Assembly: GCA_006538405.1 (NCBI GenBank)
Contig: BJKQ01000011.1
Span: forward strand, 431,001 to 495,000
Length of the DNA stretch: 64,000 nucleotides
Origin: Hansfordia pulvinata
Lineage: Eukaryota > Ascomycota > Sordariomycetes > Xylariales
Direction of reading: 5' to 3'
Shown: positions 1 through 13,200 of the stretch, piece after piece
Layout of the letters: each line of letters begins with the position of its first letter
How positions within the stretch are numbered: position 1 is the first letter of the stretch
Notes under the pieces: generated by a model
Seen by the model: the letters and a program-made list of their open reading frames with translations, nothing else
Databases searched by the model: none
What the model was told of the DNA's origin: nothing
Made by a program: the position numbers and the translations under genes

Positions 1-2147
1 CTAGAACCTCCTGCTCAGCAGCCACCTTGGCCATGCTTTCCTCCCACATCTGGCGCATCTCCACTTCCTTGTCTAGACGGTATTGCCAATGTGCGTCGCG
101 GTCCTTGGATATCCTCAACAAGTCGCCCATTAAGCCCTTCAGACTTTTGATGGCAGCGTCGTACGTGGCCAGCGCCTGGGCCGCGCTCGGGTCGACCAAG
201 GACATTGTAGGGTTCTTCTGAGCTTCGTTCTGAAGAGCCGCACTGACCTGGGCAAGCGTATCAAGCTGCAACTTGGCTGATTGGGCGGTGATGTTAAATG
301 CGTCCTTGCTCGCCGTAGGCAGCTCAGCCTGGCTAGACTGCCCAGCATAGTCATCCTCGTCATCTTCGTCAATGTCCCCAGGAATTGTAGGTGCGCCATG
401 ACTTGGGTTCCTGCCCCCTTCATCGGTCGTGCCAACGTCCACAAAGTCGTCCATGTCACTCCCGGCGACACTTCCACGGTGGCGGCTGGCGGGGGCCTTG
501 GCTGACGGCTGTCGCTGCAGATTGAGACTGCTGCGGGCGCCCGAGACACTGGCAGCCTCGCTGTGCATGTCGCTGATGGTGGAGCCGGCGAAATTGCTGC
601 TGGCTTGCTGGAGCAGCTCGGCACTGTGCGCCTTGTTCTTCTCGTCCTGTTTGGCCTGGTCCTTCATCCATTGGATCGCATTGTTCAAGGCCCAGAACCA
701 GCGCTTGGCTTCCGCCTCGTGGTTGGCCCGCAACGTGTACTTGACTGACGACTTTCCGATAATCTCAAACTTGGTCTTGTCATCGGGGCTCATGTGCAGC
801 TTCGCAATGCGCATGCTGATGGCGCCACGGCATGCATTTTCGGCATCGTCTTGGTGCTTATAGTAGCTCATGACACCGTTTTCCAGAACGAACCACCGAA
901 GCTGGTACCCCTTGCGGTAATTGGTCCATTTCTTGAGATAGCCTTTCATCGTGGGTTCGCGGCCAGAGGCGGGGTCGCCGGCAGCGGTCGCTGCCGGACC
1001 AGCTTGGGAAGTGGCGTGCCCAAGGACTGCCTTCTCTTGAATGCTGCGCTGAGCGGCGACCGCAGCGGGAGACCTCTTAAGCATCGCCCGAGTGACGTCG
1101 TCATTGGTGACATGCTGGGGCAGCTTGCCCTTGCGGTCGCGCTGGAATGGGTCGGCACCATGAAGCAGTAGAGCTTGTATAAGCTTGGTGTCTTTCTTGC
1201 GCGCTGCCTCATGCAGCAAGGTTCCGCCGGACTGGACGGTAGCTGGCTCAGAAGGAAGCTCGATACTGTTGATGTCAAGAATGGTCTTGACTCTGGGCTC
1301 CTCGAGGATCTGCCCGAGGGTGTCGTAGGCGCCTCTCTGCACAAGCTCCTGTACTTGCCTGACCTTGTCTTGGACAAAGAGGGTACGGGCGAGCTGCAGC
1401 TGTTGAAAGATCTCAGGGTTGCGAGCTACGTCGAGAGGCAGCTTGCCTGCAGCGTTGGCCACGGCGTCATTGATGTCTTTCTGCTCCAGCAGGACCTGGA
1501 CCACGTTGCCACGGCCTTGAGCGGCAGCGATATGCAGGGGCACATTGCCATCCTTGTCGCGGGCATTGACATCAATGTACCCTGCACCATCGGAGAGTAC
1601 GTATTCTACAACGTCGAACTCGGCGCACTGAATTGCGAGGTGCAAGACAGTGGTATCGTCGAGGGGTGTTGGGTCGACAGCGTTTAGGGAAGTGGTACTG
1701 GGGCGGGGGCCGTTGTCGCATGTGTCGCGGATTGCCTTGGAGATGCCGGCGGTGTTTCCAGCGCGTAGAGCCTCGACAATGCGAAACTTGCGAACCGAGG
1801 ATTCGAGAGAGGCGTTTTTGTCGGCGCCAGAAATGGTGTTGGAGCGGGGGTGGGTAGCTGGGGCAGGAGACGAGGTGGGAGGGACAGAGGGGACGGCAGG
1901 AGCTGCAGCGCCGGTATTGCTGGGCTCACGCGAGGGTAGCTTGTGGAGCGACATCCTGGAGCTGTTGCCCTTTACTGACGGCGACGAGGTGTTGGCAGGC
2001 AGGGAGTTGAGGCCCGAGGCATGGGACGAGCTCGCCTCGGAGGCTCTGTCGTCGTCGTGGCTGGTGGTGCTATTGCGACGATCTTTGTCTCGGCGGCGCA
2101 GCAGGTTGAGGGCTGCCGACTTGGATCGATGGAGGTGGCTGCCCTGG
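1..2147 (-). CDS. Oxysterol-binding protein, Osh1/Osh2 type (ankyrin + PH; partial)
   Basis: Lipid-transfer protein of the long OSBP class. The minus-strand frame is open from about 2147 to the left edge, so the C-terminal sterol-binding domain lies outside the window. A Ser/Thr/Pro-rich N-terminus is followed by ankyrin repeats (about 1780-1050, with motifs such as DGNVPLHIAAAQGRGNVVQ and GGTLLHEAARKKDTKLIQALL split over two repeats). A PH domain starts at 949 (MKGYLKKWTNYRKGYQLRWF) and ends near 670. An acidic linker and a coiled-coil stretch follow. This order matches yeast Osh1/Osh2, which act at membrane contact sites. The start is unresolved: a splice acceptor (CCCCACAG, with a CTAAC branch point upstream) lies at 2148-2155, and the first in-frame ATG after it is at 1954. 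An upstream exon may exist, but I could not place its donor. Confidence 0.85.
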
Positions 2148-5100
2148 CTGTGGGGAGGAATAAAGTTAGAGCAGGTCAGACTATGGAGGCTTTGGGAGCC
2201 GGCTGGGGGTTTGAGTTGACACGAAAGCGGCTGATGCCCTTGTGGGAGAAGCAGGGGTGGATTTGACGTCGAGGAGCGGCGGATCAGCGGTCAGCCAAGC
2301 TATTAAGGTAGCTGCTGACGGCTACCGCTACTTATTAGGGTGCACGGGAGGGGACCGGGTGGGCTGGAAAGTTGGTGGTAGCGGGCGGGCGGTAGCTGGT
2401 CCGTCCGGCGCAGGGCTTCGATTGCGGTGGCAGCCCGCGTGCGCACAATCGCAAGGGGGCTGTTGACGAAGGGTAATTGACCGGGCATTGGAGGGGCAGA
2501 AGTATGAACAGTCTGTTGGAGGCGTCTCGCGATGGCGACAGCGCCAGCGGTGGCAGCAAGGGGGAGGGCTGGAGCATGCAACAGGACAGGGGCGCCGGCT
2601 GGCTGGACCGCGCTGGGCCATGCCAGACAGAGTAGGAACCTGGCAGGCTGGTGTGCTCCGCGGTGGGTGAAATGTGGCGCGCTGCGATGCGACTGCTGGG
2701 GTGCATCCCAGCTGCGCGAGAGCAACGGAAATCCACATGGACCGTGGAAGGACCCCGCTGCCCGCCGGAATCCATTGGTGATCAAGCTTGACGGTTGTCC
2801 AGATGGCGTGGGATGTGACGAAGCTACCTCAGTCTCCAGCCACTCGGAGGAGACGAGACGAGGGAAGCTGAGGCTGCAGCCACCGACAGCGGTGACTTAT
2901 GGGCAACGAAGCAGACGGCAGACGAGTGTGACATGTGCCGAGGGGCACGAGGCAGCGGAGTAAAAGCAAGCCTCTCCAGGCAAGTACTCGTAGCACAGGG
3001 CAGCATAGGGCGGAGCAGGGCGAGAAGGGTAGAGTGGGTAGAGCAGGGCTATCGCATTGGCTGGCGAGGTTCAACATACCTTTCACCCGTGTCGGACATG
3101 GCGGAGGCGCCGCGCAATGGGCTTGAAGCAAGGCCACGAACAGGAGCCGGGCGGGCGAGCGTTGCGCTGACAGACAGTGGACGCAGACGCAGGGAAAGCC
3201 CCGAGACGGCGAAGGGGTGGGCGGAGGAGGGGAGTAGGAGTAGGAGGGGAAGCTGGAGAAGAAGAGAAGAAGAATCTCCAGCTTGGTGGTGATAATAGGT
3301 AGGCGGTACCAAAGAGGTAAATGGTGGTGGTTCATGTGCCCGTAGGTACTAACGACTTTTGCGCCCCGGTGTCCTATGAGTACGGTAGGTACCTCTCGTA
3401 GTTGACAGCGGTGGCGGTGGCGGCGGAGGCAGGAAGGTGCAGGCTGACCACACAACAACGCAGGTGCAACCAACCTACATACATACGGTACCTATGTAAC
3501 ATATGTTCTCGTACCGGTTTAAGAGGTAGGTAGGTTAGTAGGTACGGTGGGTTTACCTAAGCCGATTGGTAGGTGTACCTAATGCCTGGGGGCGATGATG
3601 AAAGGTAGAGACAGGGCTGGTCTCAAGGAGGAGGAGGAGGGAAGGCGTGTTCCGATGCAAAGAATAATAAGAACAGACCAGACAGGAGGGCCAGCTGGTC
3701 GATGGACTATGGGTAAACAATAACAAGGCCGAGCAAGGTCGGTAGAGGCATATACGGCACGAGCAGCTCCGTGGGCTCGCGAGTGGGCTATATTTATCGG
3801 TCCCTCGGGGCGCCAGATTGGCTACAAAGCCGTGGTGAAACAGGGCCGGATGAAGCAGTGACTAGTTAGCAGCAGCGGTATCGAGGCAGCCTGCGATCTT
3901 CCGGCGTTGGGCACTGATGCGCGTCAGTCTTCGTCGTGTCTGTGTCTTGCGCCGTGGCCAGACAAGCGCGCGGCCACGTTGTCCCCGGATGGCCCCGTCT
4001 CTTGTTGGCAGCGAGAGTCTCGAACCCGCTGGCGAGGGCAGCTGTCGGCAAGTCATGAGGCATAATCAGGACCGAAGAGAAGAACAGGAGCGGAGAGACT
4101 GCTGTGGGCGGCACCATGTAAGCCGGTCGATGACGGCCAACATAACATGGGTCCAACGGGGGAGGAGTTGAGCAGATGCTCGTACCTTGCACAGCTATGT
4201 TAGGTACATGTCACGAACACACGTTCAAGGATGGACGAATTCGTCCCCTCACCACTGCTGACGCCTCGTGCTCCCCAGAGATGAAATCACTCTACCGCTG
4301 CTGCTCCACGAACATGGCACCAACCAGACAGCGAGCGAAGTGGTGGGTTGGTACTCGCAGGTGGGCTTGTACTCGTAGGAACTGGATGGACCGTCGCCCC
4401 GGGCTCGACTCGATCAATGTCGATCGCTCCGGAGCTGCGAGTAGACTAACCCGTCTCGACGGGTTTGTCCCGCGTATCCGTAGAGGCGTGGTTTTCATGT
4501 GACTGCGCCTTTCTGTGGTAAAGTGTTACTCTTGGGCGTCGCCCTCTCTCTCTTTTTTCTAATTGCTCGGTACGGTTCCCGCCATGCCCCCATCCTCCAA
4601 GCGTACCGCGCCTTACTGACTCGAGGTGGCATGCGTCTCGGAGCCCGGGCAGCCGAGCTAATAAAAAAAAAGAACCTCGCCAGCGAAATGCCCCGTCGTC
4701 AGGTCCGCCCAGTTGCAACCTTGCAAATGCCCCATGACGTAGCGCGGCACCCGCATCTAGTTCATCTCGGGTTAGAAGAACGTGCCAAAGCCCACGAGCC
4801 GGTCCTGATTCCTGCCCCGCCGCTCGACCTGAGCTGGCGGCCTCACGAAAGCTCCCTGGCCCTCAGGATGATTTTCCGTCACGAGTACTCGTACCGCCCA
4901 GTGCCGTACTCGTGCGAACATTCGTAGGAGGGCACTCGCTCTGGACTTCGTGCCGATTTGGAGATGATCTGCAGGCCCCTCTTTCTGGTTGACCGAACAT
5001 GCTCTATCCCTAATGGTATGGCCTGGCTCGCTGTGAACCGAGTGCTCGTAACAATCACCCGCAGCTCGAAAACACGTCTCTCCAGGTCATGGGGAGGATC

Positions 5101-5307
5101 AACCGTTGTCTTTCAGCATCTCGACCTCTTCGACTCGTCTGCGTCTTCTTCCCTCCTGCCCAACCCCATCTTGTCCCTGGGCTCGGTAATGGCGCTGTCT
5201 AGCTTTGAGACACGAAAGCAACTTGCTGCCCCTAGCTACCAGACGGCGTGTAATTCATAGGTGGGTGGAAAGCGGGCATGGGAGGAGGCACGATTGCTGC
5301 GTCCGGA
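2148..5307. other. Intergenic region, no supported gene
   Basis: Region between the oxysterol-binding protein (its promoter side) and the 3' end of the phosphopantetheinyl transferase. Open frames are short, overlapping and low in complexity. It contains a GTACCTA/TAGGTA-rich patch at about 3290-3600 and exact TACTCGTA octamers at 2985, 4370 and 4886. Part of 2150-2500 may be a 5' leader or first exon of the gene to the left. Confidence 0.6.
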
Positions 5308-6495
5308 TCAGGCCGTCTCGGCCGTCTCCAGTATCTCATCCAGACCCAGTGGCACAAAGGGACCCAGCTTCCAGCTGAGCGCGTCCTCCGTCTTCTGCGG
5401 CGTCCGTACCGCCGTGCACGTCATGTAGCTCGGGCCCACGGACCGGAGGCAGATGTTGGCGTCCACAACCTTCTGCCCCTTGAATGTGATCTCGTGCTCC
5501 CGGATGACCTGCCGACTAGCCCGTTCCTCCAGTCCCGGCTCCGGGTCGCCCCTCGCCAGCAGTTCGCCCACCGCGCCCGCGCTGACCGCCACCCCGGGCT
5601 CCGGTGCCCGGAAGCGCAGGAACTTGAGCTCGCCGAGCCACGGTGCCAACAGCGCGTCCCCAGTCATCTTGACGTAGGCCTCGCGCAGACACCACAGCGT
5701 GTATAAGGCGCGCAGCTTGGCGTCGAGTAGGTCACTGCCTCCTGGCCCCTGGCCCCGCCCCTCCGCCTCGGCCTCCCGCATCTGCTGCTGCAGCTGGGGC
5801 TCGATGTCGCGCTTCAGGTAGTCGGCCTCGCCGGCGCCAAAGACCTCGGCATGCATGTCGACAAAGTGAGCCCAACCCTCAGCAGCGACGAGGCGCCGGT
5901 CGCGGTCGCGGCGCTCGCTCGTGCAAACAACGTCGGTGCCTACGTTGACGGGGCCCGGCCCCGCGTACCCTGCCACGGCCGCCAGCGCCACCAGACCGGC
6001 CTGGTGGCTGACGTTGAAGTGAACGGTCTTTTGCTGCTGTCTGCCCTCCGAAGAGGAAGCAACGGGAGCGTGTACGGGCTTGCCGTTGGCATCGGCCCCC
6101 AGGGTGGTTTGTGCCCATGGCACGCCGCACCCACGGGCCACGGCCCAGTGCTTGAGCAGGTGCGAGACGAGAGCCATCTTGGCGTCGGCCACGAAGTAAA
6201 AGCGCAGCACCTTCTGCCGCTCCGTTTCGTTGAGGGCAGCGAGTGCACGAGACGCCTGCAAAACTCCCCGTTCCGTGTCAGCGTATGATGAAGCTAGGCG
6301 CGGCCGGCCCGGCGGGCATCACCGGGGTAGGTGCCCAAGGCGGCGCTGAGGGCCACACGAGTGAGGGGTCGAGGGGCACGAGAGGGGCGACCGCCGACGT
6401 ACGTGAGTCTGCAGTTCGCCTGTTTTTGTCGCTTGCGGCCATAGTGGGCGCGTATCGACGATATACTGCAGGATTTGGGGGGATTCGTCTGCCAT
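5308..6495 (-). CDS. npgA: 4'-phosphopantetheinyl transferase (NpgA/Sfp type)
   Basis: Transfers the phosphopantetheine arm of CoA to a serine of carrier-protein domains in polyketide synthases, peptide synthetases and the lysine-pathway reductase. Exon 1 is 6495-6403 (ATG at 6495, donor GTACGT). The intron is 6402-6256. Exon 2 is 6255-5308. Phase is 0 and the product is 346 residues, close to the fungal NpgA length. Exon 1 encodes the typical opening with DTRPLWP. The two metal/CoA motifs are present: VGTDVV (about residues 136-141) and WCLREAYVKMTG (about 219-230). HFNVSHQAG is the upstream substrate motif. The polyketide synthase at the right end of the window is a potential client. Fungal genomes usually have one broad-range copy, so close linkage is not needed. 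An annotation that ignores exon 1 would start the frame at a TTG codon at 6261. Confidence 0.95.
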
Positions 6496-7622
6496 GGTGT
6501 CGGCCTTTGTCAGGTAGGTTGAAGGGCTTCCAGCCTGCGCTGGACCGTGGTGAGCTCGGGGTTAGAGGTTAGCTCCGGGGGCGTTCTGGTGATCCTGTTC
6601 TGGGCGCTGGGAGAGTATGGGTGGATCTGACAGACGCTCAACAAGGGAGGTCAGCCCCGTGATGGCGATGATGGCAGGTGATGGGGTTGTAAGTGGCATC
6701 CGTCAGCCTGGGATGCGGCCCTCATCCCCGTCGTCGCTCTGTCGCCCAGCCCGTTTCTGCACCGGCTCCGGCTGTGTCACGGCGGGGCGACCTGGCGTGC
6801 CTGCGCGCCCGCTAATCGGGACTTTATTCAGTGGGTCGGTCCCCTGTATGGCGCGCAATCGCAACCGGCGCGATCTGATACTGGGCACTCAAGTTACTCT
6901 TTCCCAAGGCACAGAATCTTATTACTTGGTGTGAATATGGCGGATGATATAGCATAACTACCCCCAGGCATGAATGCGACTATGAAAGAGTCAAATCCCC
7001 AGCCATGGTGACGCTCGGCTGTGTTAACAAATGCTACGTGGGGCCCTCAAGATCTCGCTGCTTGAGGCAGCCTTCTTGACATGACCTACCTGATTCACAG
7101 ACCGCGTAGATCACAGTATGCACCCCAATTTGAGTCACTCTCTGCGAGCTGTAAAGAGAGTGTCGAATGCTTCAATGCCTGCCTGCATGCAATGTGTCCA
7201 TATACGTACATAGCTCTGACGCCTGCCGGTCGTCAGTTCCATCCCGAGACCTCGCACTGTGCGTGAGCGTGATAAAAGGCCCGTTCGGGTGAGAAAGCAG
7301 TGCATAGAACGCACTGTCCTGTAGTGGCTCGGGAGGTACGAGTACGTCCCAACCAAGCACCTGCCGTTTGGCGGGTAAATGCAACCCAGAGTGACCTAAA
7401 CTCACCGTGCCGCTGTCGCGACTGCCTCCCGTCAAGCAACGGCTCCTTCCCGCCAGCGCGACGTCATTCGACCGACCTTTTCCGTCTTTCAGCCTCCACC
7501 CGCGGCCCTCGTCAAATCATAGAAGCATCGTTCTGCTCATTCATTACGATACTTGCGCGGACGACTGCGCTGTACTTCTCAGGCCAGAGAACACAACCGA
7601 AAAGCACCCCTGGCGCGGCGCC
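6496..7622. other. Divergent intergenic region
   Basis: About 1.1 kb between two divergently transcribed genes, the phosphopantetheinyl transferase (-) and the RBM5-like gene (+). It must hold both promoters. I see no coding signal and no clear TATA element. One TACGAGTA octamer is at 7337-7344. Confidence 0.5.
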
Positions 7623-10260
7623 ATGTACGACGACGACTACTATGACCGCCCGCCGCGCGACGACCGTGGCCGCGACCGCCACCGTCACCGATCACCCGCC
7701 TACCATAGGGACCAACCTTATCGCTCTCGGCATGGTAAAACTTTCAGATCAACCTGGCGCGCCATGGCTTCAGGTCGCTATTGAGCGTGCGCTGACTCTA
7801 ATTCGACCCGAGCAAAGACTCTTCTAGGTCGCCCGTAAGGACACCGCCCAAGGGCCCGCGCGGAGAAACCTCTGCCGCAGGGCGCCCGTCAGAAGGGGTG
7901 CCGTCATATCATCACCATGGCCGTGCCCCTGCATCTGCGAGCTGGGAAAGGGAAAGAGACGGCAACTGGGCCAGCACAAGCGACATGGCATACGACGATC
8001 CTTACTACCGTCCCCGGGACTCTCCCCCGCGCGGCCGAGACCGCCGCTATCGCGACTATGACGACCCCCGACACAGAAACCACCGCAGCCCCCGCCGAGG
8101 CGACTCTCGCGGTGACTCTCCCTACGACTCGCCCGACGACGCTTACTACCACGATCGCCACCCCCGGTCATCGGGTCCGGGAAGGCCACATCACACGCTC
8201 AAGCTTGACGAGGTCCCCGAGTGGCTGAGTCCTCAAGAGGTGAGTCGAATACAGGGAATCAAATATACAAAGTGCCTGTTGGGGAGCACCGCTGACCACG
8301 GTTGACGCGGTCAGATTGATTTCGCTTTGCGAGAACAGGGGGCCGACGGTCTCGTCGAGGTTCGTGCCAAACTCGACGATAGGAATGGTGAGTCGAGCCA
8401 CCCACTGGCTATGCGCCATCTCGTTTTCAACGCTCGTTAACCCTCTTGCAGGTTCTCGTCGCTGTTATGCCTTTGCAGAGTTCAAAACCGATCAAGACGC
8501 AATGGACTTCCTCGAAAGAAACTATCCTACTCTTGAAATTGTAGGAGCCGATGGCGTTCCGGTTCAGATCCGTGCCGACTACAGCCGGGAACGACGGCAG
8601 CAGCCCCCACCTATAAGTTCTGACGACTGGAAGTGCACAATGGTCTGTCTTATACCCACCTGCGGGTTGCGATTATTGACTCTAATTGTGTTTCAGTGCC
8701 ACTTTGACAACTTTTCTCGAAGAGTAACGTGCAAGCAGTGCAAAGCACCACGTTCATGTGAGATAACGCCGGGACACGTTGCTGCCGGACTGAAGCTAAT
8801 CTTGCGCAGCCGAAAGCGTCACCGACATGAGATTAGATGGTGTCAGCGACGAGTGTCCCCAGCAAGCACCTTCACAGTTCTTGCTGATCCGAGACTTGCC
8901 CTCGTCTGCTAACGAGAATACTCTGGCCTCTGGGATCAAGGCTCTCTACGTTGATAAAGGGGATGGTTCGAAACTAACATCTGGATCCTCGCCGCCCAAG
9001 CTGAAGAGCACCGCCCCCATAGGCAACACAACAGGGCTGGGCGCGAAGTCCGGGTCTCTCGTTCGTGTTTTCGTCATTCGAGACAAAGTCTCGGAAATCA
9101 GCTGCAACTATGGCTTTGCCGAGTTCTCGACTTTGGAAGATGCTCGCGGCGCGATTGCCAAGTACAATGCTTCGCCTCAGTTCACGATTGGCGCACGGCC
9201 GGTTACCATCGCCTTTATCCATTCTGGTGTTTTCATCCCCAACTTGTACCCCAACCCGGATGACGATACCAGGTACTCTTTCGCAACCACTCACAATCCC
9301 TCGCTCCAACTGGCGTACTGGAACCCAGCAGTCTATGCCAGTGAACTGACTGTCTTCAACGAATCGCTTTACGAAGACAGGCCCCACGATAATGAGTCCA
9401 AGGGGTCCAAGAGAGATGCGGAAGCTTCTGGCGTCAAGGATTCCAGCTCGAAGAAGCGCAAAGCTGACAAGGATCTGGCGGCCCCGAGTGGGAAGAAGGC
9501 CATTGCTATGGCACCTCAGTTGCAGATGTGGGCAAACAAACACGCCGAGTTGCAAAAGGGAAAGATGGCAGGCCAGTCAGAACCGGCGCTGAACGAAAAG
9601 ACACCAGCAACAGGTGTGAATGCCGTGGGAGGCAGCAGTCAGTTCGAAAAGCGCCCTGCTCCTGCCGAGGCCGCGCCAGCCCATTTCGTGTCGTATGCCG
9701 ATCTGGACGCCATGTGCTGCCTACTCTGCAGACGCAAGTTCAAGAACGAACCTTCTCTCCGTCGGCACGAGCAGCTCAGCGACATGCACAGGGCGAACCT
9801 CAAAGACGAACCCTTGATAGCCAAAGCCACAAAGGACCTCAAGGATCTGGGCAAGGAGCCCGTTTCCAACTACCGTGACCGAGCCAAGGAGCGGAGGCAG
9901 ACTCACAACCAGCCCAACAAGCCCAAACCCCATCTTCCGCGCAAGGACCAAGCAGCCGGCAAAGGAAACAACGCGACTTCATCAAACGATGACATGCCGG
10001 CCAAAGCACCGGTCTCCAAAGGAGCTGGGCTGCTGGCCAAGATGGGGTGGAGCAAGGGCGAGGGGCTCGGGGCTGAAGGCAGCGGCCGGACCGAGATCAT
10101 CGAGACGACGGCGTACAATCCGGGCGTGGGCCTTGGTGCCGAAGGCGGCAAACTGGGTGATGCCGTGGAAGAGGCTGCGCGGGCGACGAGGAATGACTAC
10201 TCAGACTTTGTGGCCAAGGCCAAGGACAAGGCGAGGGAGCGTTACGAGCGAATGGGATAG
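7623..10260 (+). CDS. RNA-binding splicing factor, RBM5/RBM10-like
   Basis: Likely nuclear pre-mRNA splicing factor. Inferred exons are 7623-7734, 7818-8239, 8315-8387, 8452-8642, 8697-8757 and 8810-10260, giving 769 residues with consistent phases. An Arg/Asp/Tyr-rich N-terminus leads to an RRM-like fold (about residues 165-250). A RanBP2-type zinc finger (about 261-284) has the pattern WxC-x2-C-x3-N-x6-C-x2-C and is split by an intron after its first cysteine. A second RRM (about 313-425) contains YGFAEFSTLEDARGAIAKY. A basic region follows, then a single C2H2 finger (CCLLCRRKF...H, about 593-617). A G-patch (GAGLLAKMGWSKGEGLG, from about 694) comes near the end. This RRM-ZnF-RRM-C2H2-G-patch order is diagnostic of RBM5/RBM10. 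The first intron acceptor (AAAG at 7817) is chosen because the nearer TAG at 7827 leads to a stop. Confidence 0.93.
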
Positions 10261-13200
10261 ACGAGACCATGCCATGTTGATACCCAGGAATCGTGTGGCC
10301 GATTCAGCCTCATCTACGGTTCCAGGCCCGATGCCCGGTATTCTTGTTCCAAGGACATGAAAACCTCAATAATACACTGGCCGAAGGACAAAACATTGTT
10401 GCCCGTAGGGGCGAGTTGCTGGGGACATGGTTGCCAACCCCAAGCCATATGAAGGCTGAATATTGGCCCTGTTGAAGCGTCTAATCCACCATGGTTTTTC
10501 ATGCGCCTCGGTTCTGATAGGAGAGTCGTGGAGCGGTCATCTTGGATACGACAGTGAGCCGGCCTCGATCACTCGGGTGGCAGCCACGGGTCTTGCGATC
10601 CACCGCCTCTTGGGCGCGTATCGACGTACAGGCAAAGCCCGCCGAGCAGAACTGGCGAAGATACCGGGTACCTATCGCCCCTCTTTCCCCCCTCCTGCCA
10701 GGCCTGATCACCGTGAGATGGTGGCTAGACTGGGCGGGACGGATTCCGAGTTCGTATGGTCCGGGCCCGATCAGTTAGTAGTGGTGTCCGGTTGGGGGGA
10801 GAAGAGCGATGGCGGCGGCGCCGTGGGCTCAATCTCGGGACTCGGCTTTACGGAGCACGGCGTACGAGTAGGTGGTAGGTAATAATAAGAGACCCGGTCA
10901 GATCGAGCTATTTCCAGCCCCTTATCTTGCAAGATGAAACGCCTCGCCGCCGGGGCCTTGGGATAGATCGGCTCGCGGGGGCCCGGGCCCGATACGGCTT
11001 GTCTCTTACTTGGTAGCCAGGCGACGCCGTGGAGAGGCCCGCGGTGTTTCTTCCCTGGACACGCGCGGCCGGCGTTGGAAAAGCCGCCGGTCGAGCTGGA
11101 GAAAATGTGCTTGCTTACGCCCTTGCCTGGCCGCGCCTGTTCGCGCACGAGAAAGTGCCGCAGTCGCCCCCCCCCCCCCGGAATCCCTACACCGTGGCGA
11201 ACCAACAAGGTCGCGATCGGGCTCCACCTCCACCGACCTGCCGCCATCGCCAACCAGGTTCAATCACGGCCTGGTCTGGCTGCCTGGAATGCAAGAGTTG
11301 GGGCGGGCGGGCATCTTTCTCCCCTTTGGCGAAAGCTTCCATGGTCAACGGGCTCTATCAGCAGTCGGTGTTTTTTGGGGGGTTTTTTTTTTCAGACCAT
11401 GCCGTAATCGAGCGGAGGAGTACTGCGAGTATAGCCTTCAGCAATTGGTGAAGAAAGGGTGGGTGACGAAGCCCCAGACCACCGACACTGTTCGTCCCCC
11501 CCCCCCCCCCGGTCTGCGTACTTGGCCCTTCGAAGAGAATAATCAAAGATAATACAAAAGAAAGAAAGAGAAAAGAAGACGCCGGCAATTGCCGCGAATC
11601 CAGGGCGCCGAACCACGACGCCGGGGGGGAAGGTGCGATACGGGCTGGAGCGCTTGCGCCTTGTGCAGCGAGTTCTGGGGGGCGACTGTGGCGAAGGGCG
11701 AGCAGAGGCCTGAGCACGTGTGCGCTGATAACGGTACGTAAGAAAGAAAAAAGAAAAAAAGAAAAAGTAGCTGAAGAAGAAGAAGAAGCTGAAGAGGAAA
11801 AAGAAGGCGACTTAGTGGCGAGACCCTCGCCCCTCGCCCCTCGCCCCTCTCCCTCTCCACCCTCTCTGCATTGTCTCTCACCACGCGTAGGTTCCCAAAC
11901 AAGGTAGATACTCTAGACAGGATATTCATCCAATGCAAACGAGCGAGTGGGAAACGAGGGTAAAGAGAAGCCAGAGTTCACACAGAAGAAGCAGGGAATT
12001 AGGTATCTACCTGCCTACCAGTCAGTCAGACGAGCGAGAGAAGTCGAGTCCTAAATTTGTCGCTGCGGTGATCCACCGCCGAGCCTGGCAGGGATGCCTG
12101 CCGAGTTGTGAATACCAAGTCTTCTCGCTCAGCTGAGAGGCCAGCAACTCTACAGAACCGACCCACCAACCTGGCCAGGGACTGCTTCTTGATCTCCAGG
12201 ACCGGTCCCGTCTTGGGTGAAAGCCCTCTTTTTTTGCGATCACAGAGGTGGTGGTGGCGCCGCCACCCCTCACAATGGGCGAGGCCGACTTGCCCTACCG
12301 CGTATCCCGTATCCCCCCCTTCTTCGGCGACTTCTCACTCAGTCAGCCCAGTGGCAAAGGGTCGAGGCGATTACAGAACAAAATCAAGGACGAAACCCGG
12401 GCCTCTGCCTGCACCCCAGATCTACAAGTACCGAAGCCGCCAAAGAAAAAAAGAAAGAAAAAAAAAAAAGACGGACGGACGGACGGACGAAGAAAAGAGG
12501 AGCCTATCGATCGAGGCACGTCCACACCGGAGCAAGAGCTTACACTGCATGGTGGTCCCTACATAACTTGCCTAGGTACTTTCCCACTCACTCATGATAA
12601 CCCGCTGGTACGTCGGCGTTGTTTCTTTCCCATGACGCCCCTCGACAACACGTCAGTACCACGGATGATGACGAATGGCCATCGGAGATGGCGTAGTCGG
12701 AGCAGCGCGGCGGTGGCGGCAGCGACCAGAGTGTGAACAGTCACCGAGCCTCGACGGCCATGGCCCCTTGTTATTGTTACTCGAGTGTGTGTGAGATGCA
12801 TCTGCGCGTACGAGTAGACCAGGCAGGCTTTCGAGTACCTACCTATACGTAGTTGATGACTTGTTGCCGGGGAGAGCGCCACTCGCAGCGAGTGGCCATG
12901 TCTCTCTCTGTCTTTCTCTCAGCTCCCACCACCCAAGCAGACAGTCGGTCGGCCAGCCAGACAGACTGGCACGCATCGGACCGGATCGGCGGTACGAGTC
13001 GTTTGTTTCGCAGCACGCACGACGCGGGGGCCGGTGGCAACATGAGTGAGATACGAGGGACCTCTCACCCTCTTTCGCCCAAGAACCCCCCCCCCTTGCT
13101 GGGAAGGACTCTATTTTCAGTCTTGTCTGGTGGGCAAAGACCCCCCCCCCCTCCTCATCCCCGTCGGCGCCCAACTATCTCGGCACCCCGTTTCCACGGC

